This document shows, piece by piece, positions 36,258-45,565 of a DNA stretch of 64,000 nucleotides. A program made the translations under genes and the position numbers. Origin of the DNA: Cellvibrio sp. (GTDB taxonomy: Bacteria; Pseudomonadota; Gammaproteobacteria; Pseudomonadales; Cellvibrionaceae); assembly GCA_016712405.1 (NCBI GenBank), contig JADJRD010000002.1:176001-240000 (forward strand). Direction: 5' to 3'. Position 1 is the first letter of the stretch. Each line of letters begins with the position of its first letter. The notes beneath the pieces were generated by a model, which saw only the letters and a list, made by a program, of their open reading frames with translations, ran no database searches and was not told where the DNA came from.

Positions 36258-36347
36258 CGTAAAGATTCATTCAATTTGTGTAAATAAGTTTTGGTGCTAT
36301 ACCAACTAAGACTAGAGTCAATTACGTCTCAATTTGGAACTAAAGCA

Positions 36348-38798
36348 ATGAAACTTTTAAGGTCAAATTCTTCTATTATTTTTTTTCTTATAGCCTTTTC
36401 GTTGGCGTCTTTTGCCAACGCAAAAGAGCCTTTGTATAAAGACTCATCTCAACCCGTTGATAAACGCGTAAACGATTTGCTCAAGCGTATGACGCTTGAA
36501 GAAAAGGTCGCGCAATTACAATCGGTTTGGCAGCAGCGCCAAGATTTGGAAACGGATGATGGTATTTTTAATCCTGAAAAAGCCAAAGAAATATTAGGGA
36601 TGGGTGTTGGCCACTTGGTTCGTCCTTCTGAAAATAAAGAAATTAAAACGCCCAATAAAACGCCCTTGCAAACCGTCATCTTCACTAATGCGTTGCAGAA
36701 ATGGCTGGTTGACAATACTCGCTTGGGAATCCCCGCGCTCTTTCATGATGAAGCCTTGCATGGTCATGCGGGGTTTCATTCCACCAGTTTTCCGCAGGCG
36801 ATTGCATTGGGTAGTTCCTGGGATGCAGATTTATTGTATGAAGTGAATCGAGTTATTGCTGAAGAAACCCGTGTGCGCGGCGTGCATCAAGTCTTGTCAC
36901 CGATTATGGATGTGGCACGTGATCCGCGTTGGGGGCGCATCGAAGAAACAATGGGTGAAGATCCATACTTAATTGCAGAATTAGGTGTGGCACAAGTTAA
37001 AGGTTTGCAGGGTGATGATGGAAAAAATATTCCGGCGAATCGTGTGATTGCAACATTGAAACATTTAGCAGGTCACGGTGAACCTACGGGTGGATTAAAT
37101 ATCGCACCAACGCCGGTCGGTGAGCGCGGATTAAAAGAAATTTTTCTGCCGCCATTTGAAGCGGCGGTGAGAGTAGGTGGTGTGCGTAGTGTGATGGCGT
37201 CCTACAATGAAGTGGACGGCATTCCTTCGCATTCAAATGTGGAATTGCTCGATAGTATTTTGCGAAAAGAGTGGAGTTTTGACGGCACTATTGTTAGCGA
37301 TTATTTCGCGATTGAAGAATTAATGGAGCGTCATCATTTAACCGATTCATTAGGCGGAGCCGCCAGGCTTGCGTTAACCGCCGGTGTCGATGTTGAAACA
37401 CCTAATATCAAAGCTTACGGCGAATTAGCCAGATTGGTGAATGAGAAAAAAATCAGCGAAAAAATCATTGATCAATCGGTTGCACGTGTATTGCGCGATA
37501 AATTTATGCTGGGATTATTTGAAAATCCTTACGCAAAAGTGGAAGGCATAGAAGAATTTGTTGGTAATGCCGAGCACAGAAAGTTGGCTCAATTAGCGGC
37601 AGAAAAATCCATAGTCTTATTAAAAAACGAAAAACAATTGTTGCCTTTGAATAAAAATCAAATCCAATCAATCGCGCTTATTGGCCCACACGCAGATGAA
37701 ACCTTGTTAGGGGGCTACAGTGATGTGCCTAAACAAACTGTGAGCATACTGCAAGGTCTGCAAGAATATCTGGGTGAAAAAACACTTATTCATTTTGAGC
37801 GAGGGACGCTACTGACAAAACTCCATTGGAAGCCTTTTGCTGACTCAATTGCCGCTAATTCTTACTCGAAAGAGCGGTGGCATAACGATGGAGTTGTTTT
37901 GGCCACCTCCGCAGATACCAAAGGCATGATTGAAAAAGCGGTTGCGGCGGCGAAAAAAAGTGATATTGCGATTGTGGTGGTTGGCGACAACGAAGCGACA
38001 TCACGTGAGGCTTGGGCAGAAACTCATTTGGGTGATCGCACCAGTTTGGATTTGCTCGGCGAACAACAAGCTTTAGTCGATGCGGTATTGGCGACAGGAA
38101 AACCGACAGTCATATTGCTCATTGGTGGTCGACCACTTTCAATTACCAAAATTGCCGACACAGCACCTGCCATTTTACAAGGATGGTATCTAGGACAAGA
38201 AACCGGAACTGCAGTTGCGCGTGTATTATTTGGGGATGTTAATCCCGGTGGAAAATTACCTGTCAGCGTGCCTCGTTCTGTAGGTCATTTACCGGTTTAT
38301 TACAATCACAAACCGACTGCCAAACGTGGCTATGCATTTGATAAAACCGATGCACTTTTCCCTTTCGGTTTCGGTTTAAGTTATACCCAATTTACTTACA
38401 GCGATTTGAGTTTGAATAAAACAAAAATCGCAGCCAATGAAACCCTTGAAATTACGGCGACGATTACCAACACCGGTGCTTATGCTGGTGATGAAGTGGT
38501 ACAGCTTTATGTGAATGACCCCGTTGCTACAGTGACGCAACCCGTCAAACTGTTAAAAGGGTTTAAGCGTGTGAGTTTGCAACCGAAAGAATCGAAAAAA
38601 GTGACTTTCACTTTATCGGCCAATCAATTGGCCTTTTATGATCGTCAAATGCAGTATGTAGTTGAGCCGGGTGTGATAAATGTGATGTTGGGCTCATCCT
38701 CTGCTGATGTACGATTGAAAAATCAATTTGAAATCACAGGAAAAACAACGGATGTCAGCAAAGCCAAGGTCTATTTAACGCCAGTCACAGTTCAGTAA
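36348..38798 (+). CDS. GH3 family beta-xylosidase/beta-glucosidase
   Basis: 816 residues with a signal peptide (ending ASFANA|KEP). The N-terminal barrel has KHLAGHGEPTGG and the nucleophile Asp in GTIVSDYFAI. The alpha/beta sandwich follows with IALIGPHAD, and a C-terminal fibronectin III-like domain is visible (GDEVVQLYVNDPVATVTQPVKLLKGFKRV). Context in a xylan locus favours beta-xylosidase, but GH3 members vary. ATG at 36348 is preferred: GGAA lies upstream, and the codon begins a proper signal peptide, unlike the upstream in-frame start at 36291. It probably acts in the periplasm on xylo-oligosaccharides. Confidence 0.92.
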   Translation: MKLLRSNSSIIFFLIAFSLASFANAKEPLYKDSSQPVDKRVNDLLKRMTLEEKVAQLQSVWQQRQDLETDDGIFNPEKAKEILGMGVGHLVRPSENKEIKTPNKTPLQTVIFTNALQKWLVDNTRLGIPALFHDEALHGHAGFHSTSFPQAIALGSSWDADLLYEVNRVIAEETRVRGVHQVLSPIMDVARDPRWGRIEETMGEDPYLIAELGVAQVKGLQGDDGKNIPANRVIATLKHLAGHGEPTGGLNIAPTPVGERGLKEIFLPPFEAAVRVGGVRSVMASYNEVDGIPSHSNVELLDSILRKEWSFDGTIVSDYFAIEELMERHHLTDSLGGAARLALTAGVDVETPNIKAYGELARLVNEKKISEKIIDQSVARVLRDKFMLGLFENPYAKVEGIEEFVGNAEHRKLAQLAAEKSIVLLKNEKQLLPLNKNQIQSIALIGPHADETLLGGYSDVPKQTVSILQGLQEYLGEKTLIHFERGTLLTKLHWKPFADSIAANSYSKERWHNDGVVLATSADTKGMIEKAVAAAKKSDIAIVVVGDNEATSREAWAETHLGDRTSLDLLGEQQALVDAVLATGKPTVILLIGGRPLSITKIADTAPAILQGWYLGQETGTAVARVLFGDVNPGGKLPVSVPRSVGHLPVYYNHKPTAKRGYAFDKTDALFPFGFGLSYTQFTYSDLSLNKTKIAANETLEITATITNTGAYAGDEVVQLYVNDPVATVTQPVKLLKGFKRVSLQPKESKKVTFTLSANQLAFYDRQMQYVVEPGVINVMLGSSSADVRLKNQFEITGKTTDVSKAKVYLTPVTVQ

Positions 38799-38815
38799 AC
38801 CGATTGGATATACCT

Positions 38816-38847
38816 AAAGCCCCCGTCAAAAAACGGGGGCTTTTTTA
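38816..38847 (+). terminator. Intrinsic terminator after the GH3 gene
   Basis: AAAGCCCCCGT / ACGGGGGCTTTTTT with a short loop and six T, about 18 bp after the GH3 stop. Confidence 0.9.
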
Positions 38848-38933
38848 TTGGTATTTTTCTTGACCACAGGGTAGGATTTCGCCGGTAATGGTTTTATCTT
38901 ATTTCTTGAGTTTAATTTTTTAGGGATGCGTAA

Positions 38934-40457
38934 ATGAATAAGTCGATGATTGGTGTATTGGCGCTATTGGGTCTCGTGGGTTGCGGTGGGTCAGCAGATG
39001 ATGGTGATAGTAGTAATGTGAATGTAACGACAGGCTGGAAGGCCGGTACTTATGCAGATTCCTCCGGCTTTCAAAATAAATGCGAAGCACCCCGCACTGG
39101 CTCAAGCAAAATCACGGGTAAACCATTCCCTGATCAAAAAGGCCGTGCGATCGATGAAAAAAACTTTTTGCGTTCCTGGAGTTACGAAACCTATCTTTGG
39201 TACAGAGAGCTACCCGATATTAATCCCGCCAATACAGATGACCCTCAAAGTTATTTTGAAAGATTAAAAACCAACGCCTTAACCTCTTCTGGAAAATCAA
39301 AAGATAATTTTCATTTTTACGAACCAACGGAAGATTCTGAGGCATGGGAAGCGGGCATTAGTTACGGTTATGGTATTCATTTAAAAGTCACTCAGTCATC
39401 GCCACCCCGTGCATTTTTTGTCTCAGGGGTTGAGCCAAATTCACCCGCTGCTAACGCAGGAATAAAACGTGGTGATAAAATTCTCGAATTGGATAATGTT
39501 AACTTGATAAATGACAACTCATCATCAGGTGTCGACACATTAAACGATGCTTTATTTCCTGATGCACTGAATGAAGCACATAAATTTGTTTTACAGCATT
39601 CCGGTGAATCAACTAGTTATACCGTTACTTTAATTTCCGATAAGGTAGATGTTTCTGCGGTGCCAATGGCCAAATTAATTACTCAAGGTGAAAATAAAAT
39701 TGGCTATGTGCAGTTCAACACATTTATTGAAAGCGCACAGGATGAGTGGGTAACCGCGGTCAATTATTTGAAGGGTGTTGGCGTGACTGATTTGGTTGTG
39801 GATCTGCGCTATAACGGCGGCGGTTTGATTTCAGTCGCCTCCATGACCAGTTATATGATTGGCGGCTCTAATGTTTCTGGTAAAACTTTTATTCAATATG
39901 TAGCCAATGATCAATATGCACCTGACACACCCATAAAATTTGCAACATCAGGTATCTATGGCATTAATAAAAACACAGCATTACCTACTTTGAATTTAAG
40001 TCGTGTGTATATCTTATCGACACAAGATACCTGTTCTGCGAGTGAATTGGTTATGAATAGTTTGCGTGGCGCTGGGGTTCAGGTATTTTTGATTGGTGGT
40101 TCAACTTGTGGCAAGCCTTATGGTTTTACTCCAGAAGATAATTGCGGCACTACTTATTACAGTATTCAATTTAAAGGCGTGAATGCAAAAGGTTTTGGTG
40201 AATACTCAGATGGTTTTGTGCCTTCCGCTACTGATAATACGACAGACAGAGTGAAAGGTTGTCAGGTAGCAGACAATTTGAATTTTGCTTTGGGTGATGT
40301 GAATGAGCCATTGTTGGCTGCAGCATTAAATTTGCGAGCAACGGGTGGTTGTTCAGTATCTGTTGCCGATAGTCGTTTACAAAAATCACAAGCTCCGGTT
40401 GAAGGTGGAAAATTAATTCGTTCACCTCGTGAAGAAATTGCGATATTTGATTTGTAA
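38934..40457 (+). CDS. S41 family peptidase lipoprotein with PDZ domain
   Basis: 507 residues with a lipobox (LLGLVGC). A helical N-terminal region is followed by a PDZ domain (VEPNSPAANAGIKRGDKILELDNV) and an S41 tail-specific protease domain. The catalytic serine is probably in TCSASELV, and GGSTCGKPYGF, in the same region, is typical of this subfamily. Several cysteines in the mature part may form disulfides. Substrates are unknown; S41 proteins process or degrade secreted and periplasmic proteins. AGGG precedes the ATG at 38934. No partner gene is evident, and it is convergent with the TonB receptor gene. Confidence 0.87.
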   Translation: MNKSMIGVLALLGLVGCGGSADDGDSSNVNVTTGWKAGTYADSSGFQNKCEAPRTGSSKITGKPFPDQKGRAIDEKNFLRSWSYETYLWYRELPDINPANTDDPQSYFERLKTNALTSSGKSKDNFHFYEPTEDSEAWEAGISYGYGIHLKVTQSSPPRAFFVSGVEPNSPAANAGIKRGDKILELDNVNLINDNSSSGVDTLNDALFPDALNEAHKFVLQHSGESTSYTVTLISDKVDVSAVPMAKLITQGENKIGYVQFNTFIESAQDEWVTAVNYLKGVGVTDLVVDLRYNGGGLISVASMTSYMIGGSNVSGKTFIQYVANDQYAPDTPIKFATSGIYGINKNTALPTLNLSRVYILSTQDTCSASELVMNSLRGAGVQVFLIGGSTCGKPYGFTPEDNCGTTYYSIQFKGVNAKGFGEYSDGFVPSATDNTTDRVKGCQVADNLNFALGDVNEPLLAAALNLRATGGCSVSVADSRLQKSQAPVEGGKLIRSPREEIAIFDL

Positions 40458-40460
40458 TTT

Positions 40461-40641
40461 TCACCCCCTCCTAACCTCCCCCTTGGCAAGGGGGAGGGAC
40501 TTTACTCCCTTCTTTATATCCACAGAGTAAAAACTGAAAATTGTATAAATTAATTTTGAAATGCGCCTTACGATTTGCAAGGCGTTATATCGATGTGCTT
40601 TCTGCTCCTCCCCCTTGCTAAGGGGAGGCTGGGGAGGGTGA
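40461..40641. repeat. Large palindromic repeat filling the gap between S41 peptidase and TonB receptor genes
   Basis: The left end (40461-40498) contains CCTCCCCCTTG / CAAGGGGGAGG as a tight hairpin. The right end (40604-40641) is an imperfect inverted copy. Between them is about 105 bases of unrelated AT-rich sequence. The element occupies nearly all of the 185 bp between two convergent stop codons. The arms match 6712-6791 and 61-84. Confidence 0.8.
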
Positions 40642-40642
40642 A

Positions 40643-42508
40643 TTACCAGTTTGCAATCCATTTCAAATGCCAGAAATGTTTCGGTGCTGGGAAACCTATA
40701 TCAGTTTGGTAATTTTCACCTAAGGCATTGGCAACTTTTAACGTGACGCGATGATTCTGGTTGATTGACCAAGTTGCGGCGGCGTCCAGTTTGTCGTATT
40801 GCGGCAGAGTTTCTTCAACTGAATCCCCTGTGTATTGGCTGGCAGCAAAGCGATCATCCACTGATAAATAATTCAAACGGAAGGACCATCGATCATTAAA
40901 TTGATAATCTGCAGCTGCACCGTAAGTGACATCTGGGCGTCCCAATAAATGCGAGTCGGATTGCAACAAATCAATATCAATACAGTTAGCATGCAATTGT
41001 AAATTCAATTGATCGCTGGCTTGCCATCCGAATGCTGCTTCAACACCGGACGTATCAACACCGGGGCGGTTTACGTTAGTGAATGCTTCCGGTTCAAAAT
41101 CAATTAAATTTTCGTACTCGTGTTTGAAATAAGTTAGTTCGGCTGAAAATTCTGCTGTCTTCCATTCGATACCTGTATCCCATACATCAACTGTTTCTGA
41201 TTTCAAATCTGCATTGCCAATCAAACCGTGACCCAAAGCATAGAAGCTGGGCAATTTAAATCCGCTGTTGGCATTGGCGAACCAGCGCCAGTTTGAATTG
41301 AATTGATAACTCACACCAAATTGATGTGTGTTGTAATCTTTGTTGTCTTCAACTTGATCCTGACGCAAACTGCCTTGTACCAATAATTCCGGCGTTAAAT
41401 AAATATTGGCGTTTACAAAACCGCTGTTGATGTCGCGTTCTAACAAAAAATCCGTTGGCATTATCATGCCGAAATCAACAAAACCTGTGCTGTCGCCATC
41501 TTCTTGTTTGTTGCCTAAACCAATATTGAACCAGAGTTGATCAGATGGGCTGATGCGATTGATCCATTGCAATTCAGTGCGAGTGAATTCAGTGTTGGTG
41601 CCATTTTCCGGTACCGCGAAATAAGGAAAAATTCCGGGCGAGTGAAAATCTTCCTGGTGTTGATGCCAACTGGCTTTTGCAAGTGATGTCCACTGCTCAT
41701 TGACTGTGTAATCCCATTGCAATGCAGAAGATTGATCTTTTGTATCGCTGGTATCGAGACCATCGGTCGCTGCGAATTCGGGGCCGCCACTTTGTTCAGG
41801 ATAATGGCTGGAATCTGCATCAAACAAACGATAGTTCCACTGCAACCAATGCGCGTCATTTTTCCAGGAAAGATTGCCAAGAATTTCATATTGCTCTTGT
41901 TGGCTGCCATCTACTTGCGTGCCGGAATCGCCAGTGCTGAGTGAAAGTCCTAGCCCCAATTGATCTACTTGTCCGGTTGTTTGAAAGCTAGCTTGATAAA
42001 AATCATTGTCGCCGATTGATGCTTGCAAGCGATTGGTTTTGGCTTCTGTATCCAAAGTGATGATATGAATAACACCAGCGAGTGCATCAGAACCATAAAT
42101 CGCCGATTGGGCACCGCGAACGATTTCGACACGCGCGATGGAATCCAGATTAATCGCATTTAAATTAAATGCACCGCCGCGAGAGTTGGTGGGGTCATTC
42201 ACTGCAACACCATCCAACAACACCAACGTGTAGTTAGATTCAGAACCGCGCATGCTGATTACCGATAATCCACCCGCGCCACCCTGATCTTCAACCCAAA
42301 CGCCGGGCACTTGTTTTAATAATTCAGATAGAGAGGTCGCTTGGGATTTTTCAATATCCGCTGCAGAAATAATATTGGTCGATGCAGTGAATTGCTGATT
42401 CTCAACCGGTGAGTAGTGACCAGTGACAACCAGTGCATCGCTATTAGTATCGGCAAAACTGAGGCCTGCCACGCTGGCAATAAACAAACTGAGATAAGTT
42501 CTTTTCAT
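40643..42508 (-). CDS. BtuB-like TonB-dependent outer membrane receptor
   Basis: 621 residues with a signal peptide (ending GLSFA|DTN). The TonB box region is DALVVTG. The plug domain has SLSELLKQVPGVWVEDQGG, ISMRGSESNYTLVLLDGVAVND and RGAQSAIYGSDALAGVIHII, all close to the vitamin B12 receptor BtuB. The barrel ends with WHLKWIANW, an aromatic terminus. Cobalamin is the likeliest ligand, but I found no clear cobalamin riboswitch upstream, so another chelate or sugar is possible. Starts at 42508 (chosen), 42520 and further upstream are all in frame; none has a good ribosome-binding site. It is convergent with the S41 peptidase. Confidence 0.85.
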   Translation of the reverse strand: MKRTYLSLFIASVAGLSFADTNSDALVVTGHYSPVENQQFTASTNIISAADIEKSQATSLSELLKQVPGVWVEDQGGAGGLSVISMRGSESNYTLVLLDGVAVNDPTNSRGGAFNLNAINLDSIARVEIVRGAQSAIYGSDALAGVIHIITLDTEAKTNRLQASIGDNDFYQASFQTTGQVDQLGLGLSLSTGDSGTQVDGSQQEQYEILGNLSWKNDAHWLQWNYRLFDADSSHYPEQSGGPEFAATDGLDTSDTKDQSSALQWDYTVNEQWTSLAKASWHQHQEDFHSPGIFPYFAVPENGTNTEFTRTELQWINRISPSDQLWFNIGLGNKQEDGDSTGFVDFGMIMPTDFLLERDINSGFVNANIYLTPELLVQGSLRQDQVEDNKDYNTHQFGVSYQFNSNWRWFANANSGFKLPSFYALGHGLIGNADLKSETVDVWDTGIEWKTAEFSAELTYFKHEYENLIDFEPEAFTNVNRPGVDTSGVEAAFGWQASDQLNLQLHANCIDIDLLQSDSHLLGRPDVTYGAAADYQFNDRWSFRLNYLSVDDRFAASQYTGDSVEETLPQYDKLDAAATWSINQNHRVTLKVANALGENYQTDIGFPAPKHFWHLKWIANW

Positions 42509-42700
42509 AAGATAATTCATATTGGTGGATGTAAGGGCGGCTACTCTATGCAAAAGCCTGCCGGTTTCCTATCGCTGTTAGCGTTTTTTTACAAAAATAA
42601 TGCAAATCAAAACACCCTCTCCCCAGGCCTCAATTCTTAGCGAAAAGGTAGATAAGCTTGAAAGAGATGGGTTTAAGTAAAATTTTGAACAGAACCAATT

Positions 42701-42738
42701 CCCCTCTCCCCCTGTGGGAGAGGGGCAGGGGAGAGAGG
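42701..42738. repeat. CCCCTCTCCC / GGGAGAGGGG hairpin repeat
   Basis: A perfect 10-bp stem with a five-base loop (42701-42725) is followed by another G-rich stretch. It lies downstream of the SPFH gene on the minus strand, about 16 bp past the stop. It is related in style to the AAGGGGGAGG repeats of this window but is not a close copy. It could also act as a transcript end. Confidence 0.6.
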
Positions 42739-42754
42739 GGAAACCATCAAAAAA

Positions 42755-43633
42755 TTATTGCGATTTCTTCACATCAAAAAATGGCAAAGTACTATTGGGC
42801 AACATAGTTGTCGGTAATTCACCATTCCATTTTTCGGCTTTGGTTAATTCAATTAAATCCTGATTTTTGGATAAAGCTTCTGCGCGCGCTTTGATTGCTG
42901 AAGCTTCTGCTTCACCGGTAATGCGAATGGATTCGGCTTGCGCTTTAGCGCGCGCTAATTGTGAATCGGCTTCGGCTTGTGCTTGGGTAACGGCAATTTG
43001 TGCATTCACTCTTTCTTTTTCAAGATTTTGTTTTTGCGTTTGCACTTCTACTTCTGCGCGCATACGATCTTCTACTGATTTTTCGTAAGCATCCGAAAAA
43101 TCGATATTTTCAATTTGCACGCTGTCAATCGTGACCGGCCCATGAATGCTCTTTTTGATGGCATCTGTAACATCCAATACAAATTTGGTGCGTTCTTGTA
43201 CGGCAGAAATCGCAGTGTATTTGCCGAAAATATTTTCGATTTGGGTGGGAACCTGACGATCTATCAATCGCGCCACTAAAGCGTCGACATTTTTAAAATT
43301 GGCGTAGACTTCTTCGACTTTATCTGTTGGCACAAAAAAAGTAACCGATGCACGAATAACTGCAGGTTGCTGATCACGACTGTAAGCTTGAATGTGTTCG
43401 TAGCTGACGGTATGGGTTTGTGTTGAAATCCGAACAATAGAATCAAAGAAAGGTAATTTAAATCCCATTCCGGGTTCGGAAGTTCCAATTATGGCGCCGT
43501 TACGTAAATGTACACCGCGCTCGCCTTGGTCGACTGTATACCAGCTACCAAAAATCACCGATAGGACTGCTATGACAATAATTACAGGGATAAAAAAAGA
43601 AAATTTCAATGTGCTGGGTAAAGGGTTATTCAT
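42755..43633 (-). CDS. SPFH/prohibitin-domain membrane protein
   Basis: 292 residues with one N-terminal membrane segment (FSFFIPVIIVIAVLSVIFGSW) and an SPFH domain (TVDQGERGVHLRNGAI, PGMGFKLPFFDSI). A long charged helix rich in Ala, Glu and Gln follows (residues 195-260), which would form a coiled coil. It resembles prohibitin and HflC/HflK-type proteins that form membrane rings and modulate proteases. GGAG precedes the ATG. It follows murU by 12 bp, suggesting a shared transcript, though a direct link to cell-wall recycling is not established. No partner HflK is nearby. Confidence 0.87.
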   Translation of the reverse strand: MNNPLPSTLKFSFFIPVIIVIAVLSVIFGSWYTVDQGERGVHLRNGAIIGTSEPGMGFKLPFFDSIVRISTQTHTVSYEHIQAYSRDQQPAVIRASVTFFVPTDKVEEVYANFKNVDALVARLIDRQVPTQIENIFGKYTAISAVQERTKFVLDVTDAIKKSIHGPVTIDSVQIENIDFSDAYEKSVEDRMRAEVEVQTQKQNLEKERVNAQIAVTQAQAEADSQLARAKAQAESIRITGEAEASAIKARAEALSKNQDLIELTKAEKWNGELPTTMLPNSTLPFFDVKKSQ

Positions 43634-43645
43634 GTGGCTCTCCCG

Positions 43646-44341
43646 TTATTGATGTAATGTTTGTAAAAAATTATCTAAATCGCTTAATCGTTCTGGCGTT
43701 CCAACATCACTCCAGTGCCCGCAATATAACTCACCCGTCAATTTTTTTTGTGCTATGGCTTCACGAAGTGCTTCAACTAAAGGAAATTTAATTCTCTTGC
43801 CTGAATAGTTTTCAACTAGTTGGGGTGACAAAATGCTGATGCCGGAAAAAGTGAATCCCTGTTGTTGCTGTTGTTTTTCTTGCAGGAGTTGCGTGCTTGT
43901 ATTTAAAACGAAATCACCTTGCGGATGAAAATCCGGATTGGCAACCAAAACCAAATGCCCTAACTGATTAAGATTGGGTTTATGTTCAATAATTTTTTGA
44001 TAATTAATATCCGACCAAACATCGCCATTGACTAGTAAAAAATCTTCATCTCCGAGTAAATCTGCTGCATGTAAGAGCGCGCCACCGGTTTCAAGGGGTT
44101 CGGGTTCCTGCGAAAAAATAATTTTTAATTGAGGGTAAGGATGTTGTTGCAAGTGCTCACGAATTTTTTCGCCCAGATAAGCGAGATTGATAATCACTTC
44201 TTGAATGCCGGCTTGTTGAATTTTTTCCAGATGATAATCCAGCAAGGTTTTACCCTTCACCCTTAACAAAGGTTTTGGCAGGTGATCAGTTAATGGGCGC
44301 ATGCGCTGACCCAGCCCTGCCGCCAGAATCATGGCTTTCAT
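43646..44341 (-). CDS. murU: N-acetylmuramate 1-phosphate uridylyltransferase MurU
   Basis: 231 residues of the sugar nucleotidyltransferase family. It converts N-acetylmuramic acid 1-phosphate and UTP into UDP-MurNAc, feeding recycled cell-wall sugar back without the fosfomycin-sensitive route. The N-terminal motif AAGLGQRMRPLTDHLPKPLL holds the nucleotide-binding loop, and VNGDVWSDI the metal-binding region. It overlaps the amgK stop by an ATGA, as in Pseudomonas putida, where the pair is characterised. The pairing with amgK makes the assignment strong. Confidence 0.92.
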   Translation of the reverse strand: MKAMILAAGLGQRMRPLTDHLPKPLLRVKGKTLLDYHLEKIQQAGIQEVIINLAYLGEKIREHLQQHPYPQLKIIFSQEPEPLETGGALLHAADLLGDEDFLLVNGDVWSDINYQKIIEHKPNLNQLGHLVLVANPDFHPQGDFVLNTSTQLLQEKQQQQQGFTFSGISILSPQLVENYSGKRIKFPLVEALREAIAQKKLTGELYCGHWSDVGTPERLSDLDNFLQTLHQ

Positions 44342-45378
44342 TTGGATTCTCCGGCAGTTTTGTAATCGATATACCAGTCTTGTTTTTCCGCCACAGGCAA
44401 AATTTTATTTTTAAACCAATCTGCAAATGCTTTAAGTTCAGGATAATTTGAACTCACTTCCAGTGTATAGCGAATCACCAAAGGTAAATCCCGCAAATAA
44501 TGATGTTTGTTATCGCGAAGATGCAAGCGTGCAAAAATACCCAAGACTTTGATATGACGCTGTAAGCCCATCCAATCAAACCATTTTAAAAATTCGTCGC
44601 TGGAAAATCTTGTTGTAGATGTGGCTTGTTGTTTTTGATAAAAATCCAATGCCCATTGGTGTACTTTTTCTTGCGGCCAGCGTAAATAACAATCACGCAG
44701 CAATGAAACCAGGTCATAGGTCATGGGTCCCCAGAGTGCGCCCTGAAAATCGATGGTTGCCAAGCCGCTGGGGGTGATGAGTAAATTGCGGGAGTGAAAA
44801 TCACGGTGCACAAAGGTTTGTGGTTGCCTGATGGCGGATTTTGTTAAATCTGTGAACGTATTAATTAATAGGTTTTCTTCCAGCGGAGTTAGGCTGTAGC
44901 CCAATAATTTTTCGATGAACCATTCAACAAACAGATACATCTCTCGCAATAAAAAATCAATGTCGTAAAGAGGAAGCCAATCAGGTCTTGGTTGGATCTG
45001 TTGCATGCGAAGAATGAGATTATTGGCTTGTTGATAGAGCTCATCCGCATTTTGTGTGTCGATCTTCTGATGCATCAGCGCATCGCCCAAATCTTCCACC
45101 AATAAAAATCCCAGTGTTGCATCGGCAGCTCTGATGCTTGGGGTTGATACCTGAAACTGAGTTAATAATTCGGCTACCCGTAAAAACTGTATTGTGTCTT
45201 CTGTGGCGGGCGGAGCGTCTACTGCCAAATATTGTGAGGCTGAGGCGAAGCGAAAATAACGCCTGAATCCGGCATCGCCACCTAAAGGCGTGAGCTTTAT
45301 GGCCGGTGATGTCAATTCTGCGCTCACCCAGTGGCTGAGATCACTTAGTCGTGTGTCGTGGTTTAGCATTAATCTCAT
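44338..45378 (-). CDS. amgK: N-acetylmuramate/N-acetylglucosamine kinase AmgK
   Basis: About 346 residues of the aminoglycoside phosphotransferase-like family. AmgK phosphorylates the anomeric position of MurNAc and GlcNAc, giving the substrate of MurU. The catalytic loop is FVHRDFHSRNLL and the metal-binding segment is TIDFQGALWGPMTYDL. The Gly-rich LGGDAGFRRYFRF near residue 30 is the nucleotide loop. The frame is open for another 400 bases upstream, but that part is antisense to lptD and lacks conservation. ATG at 45378 (or 45369) is the likely start. It is divergent from lptD. Confidence 0.9.
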   Translation of the reverse strand: MRLMLNHDTRLSDLSHWVSAELTSPAIKLTPLGGDAGFRRYFRFASASQYLAVDAPPATEDTIQFLRVAELLTQFQVSTPSIRAADATLGFLLVEDLGDALMHQKIDTQNADELYQQANNLILRMQQIQPRPDWLPLYDIDFLLREMYLFVEWFIEKLLGYSLTPLEENLLINTFTDLTKSAIRQPQTFVHRDFHSRNLLITPSGLATIDFQGALWGPMTYDLVSLLRDCYLRWPQEKVHQWALDFYQKQQATSTTRFSSDEFLKWFDWMGLQRHIKVLGIFARLHLRDNKHHYLRDLPLVIRYTLEVSSNYPELKAFADWFKNKILPVAEKQDWYIDYKTAGESK

Positions 45379-45565
45379 CTGCCTGGTTAAAGATGGGGGA
45401 ATTCTATCCGAGCCGCTTGTGCCTGGGCAGCATTCTTTGTGAGGTTGAACCATCGACAGGCTAGAGGGTCTGTAAAACCTGACAGCAGCTAGCAGATTAC
45501 AGTAGAATCCCTGCTGCATTTTTTTCCGGCGATTTCGCGTCTCGTCGGTTATTCGGAACCGGTGA

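Noticed and set aside
41515..41944. Open frames of 70-130 residues on both strands inside the TonB receptor gene
   Set aside because: They are out of frame with a well-conserved receptor, have no ribosome-binding sites and resemble no family.
42509..42700. Possible cobalamin riboswitch before the BtuB-like gene
   Set aside because: Some GC-rich pieces (GGAAACCGGCAGGC) look suggestive, but the conserved B12-box and core blocks could not be found.
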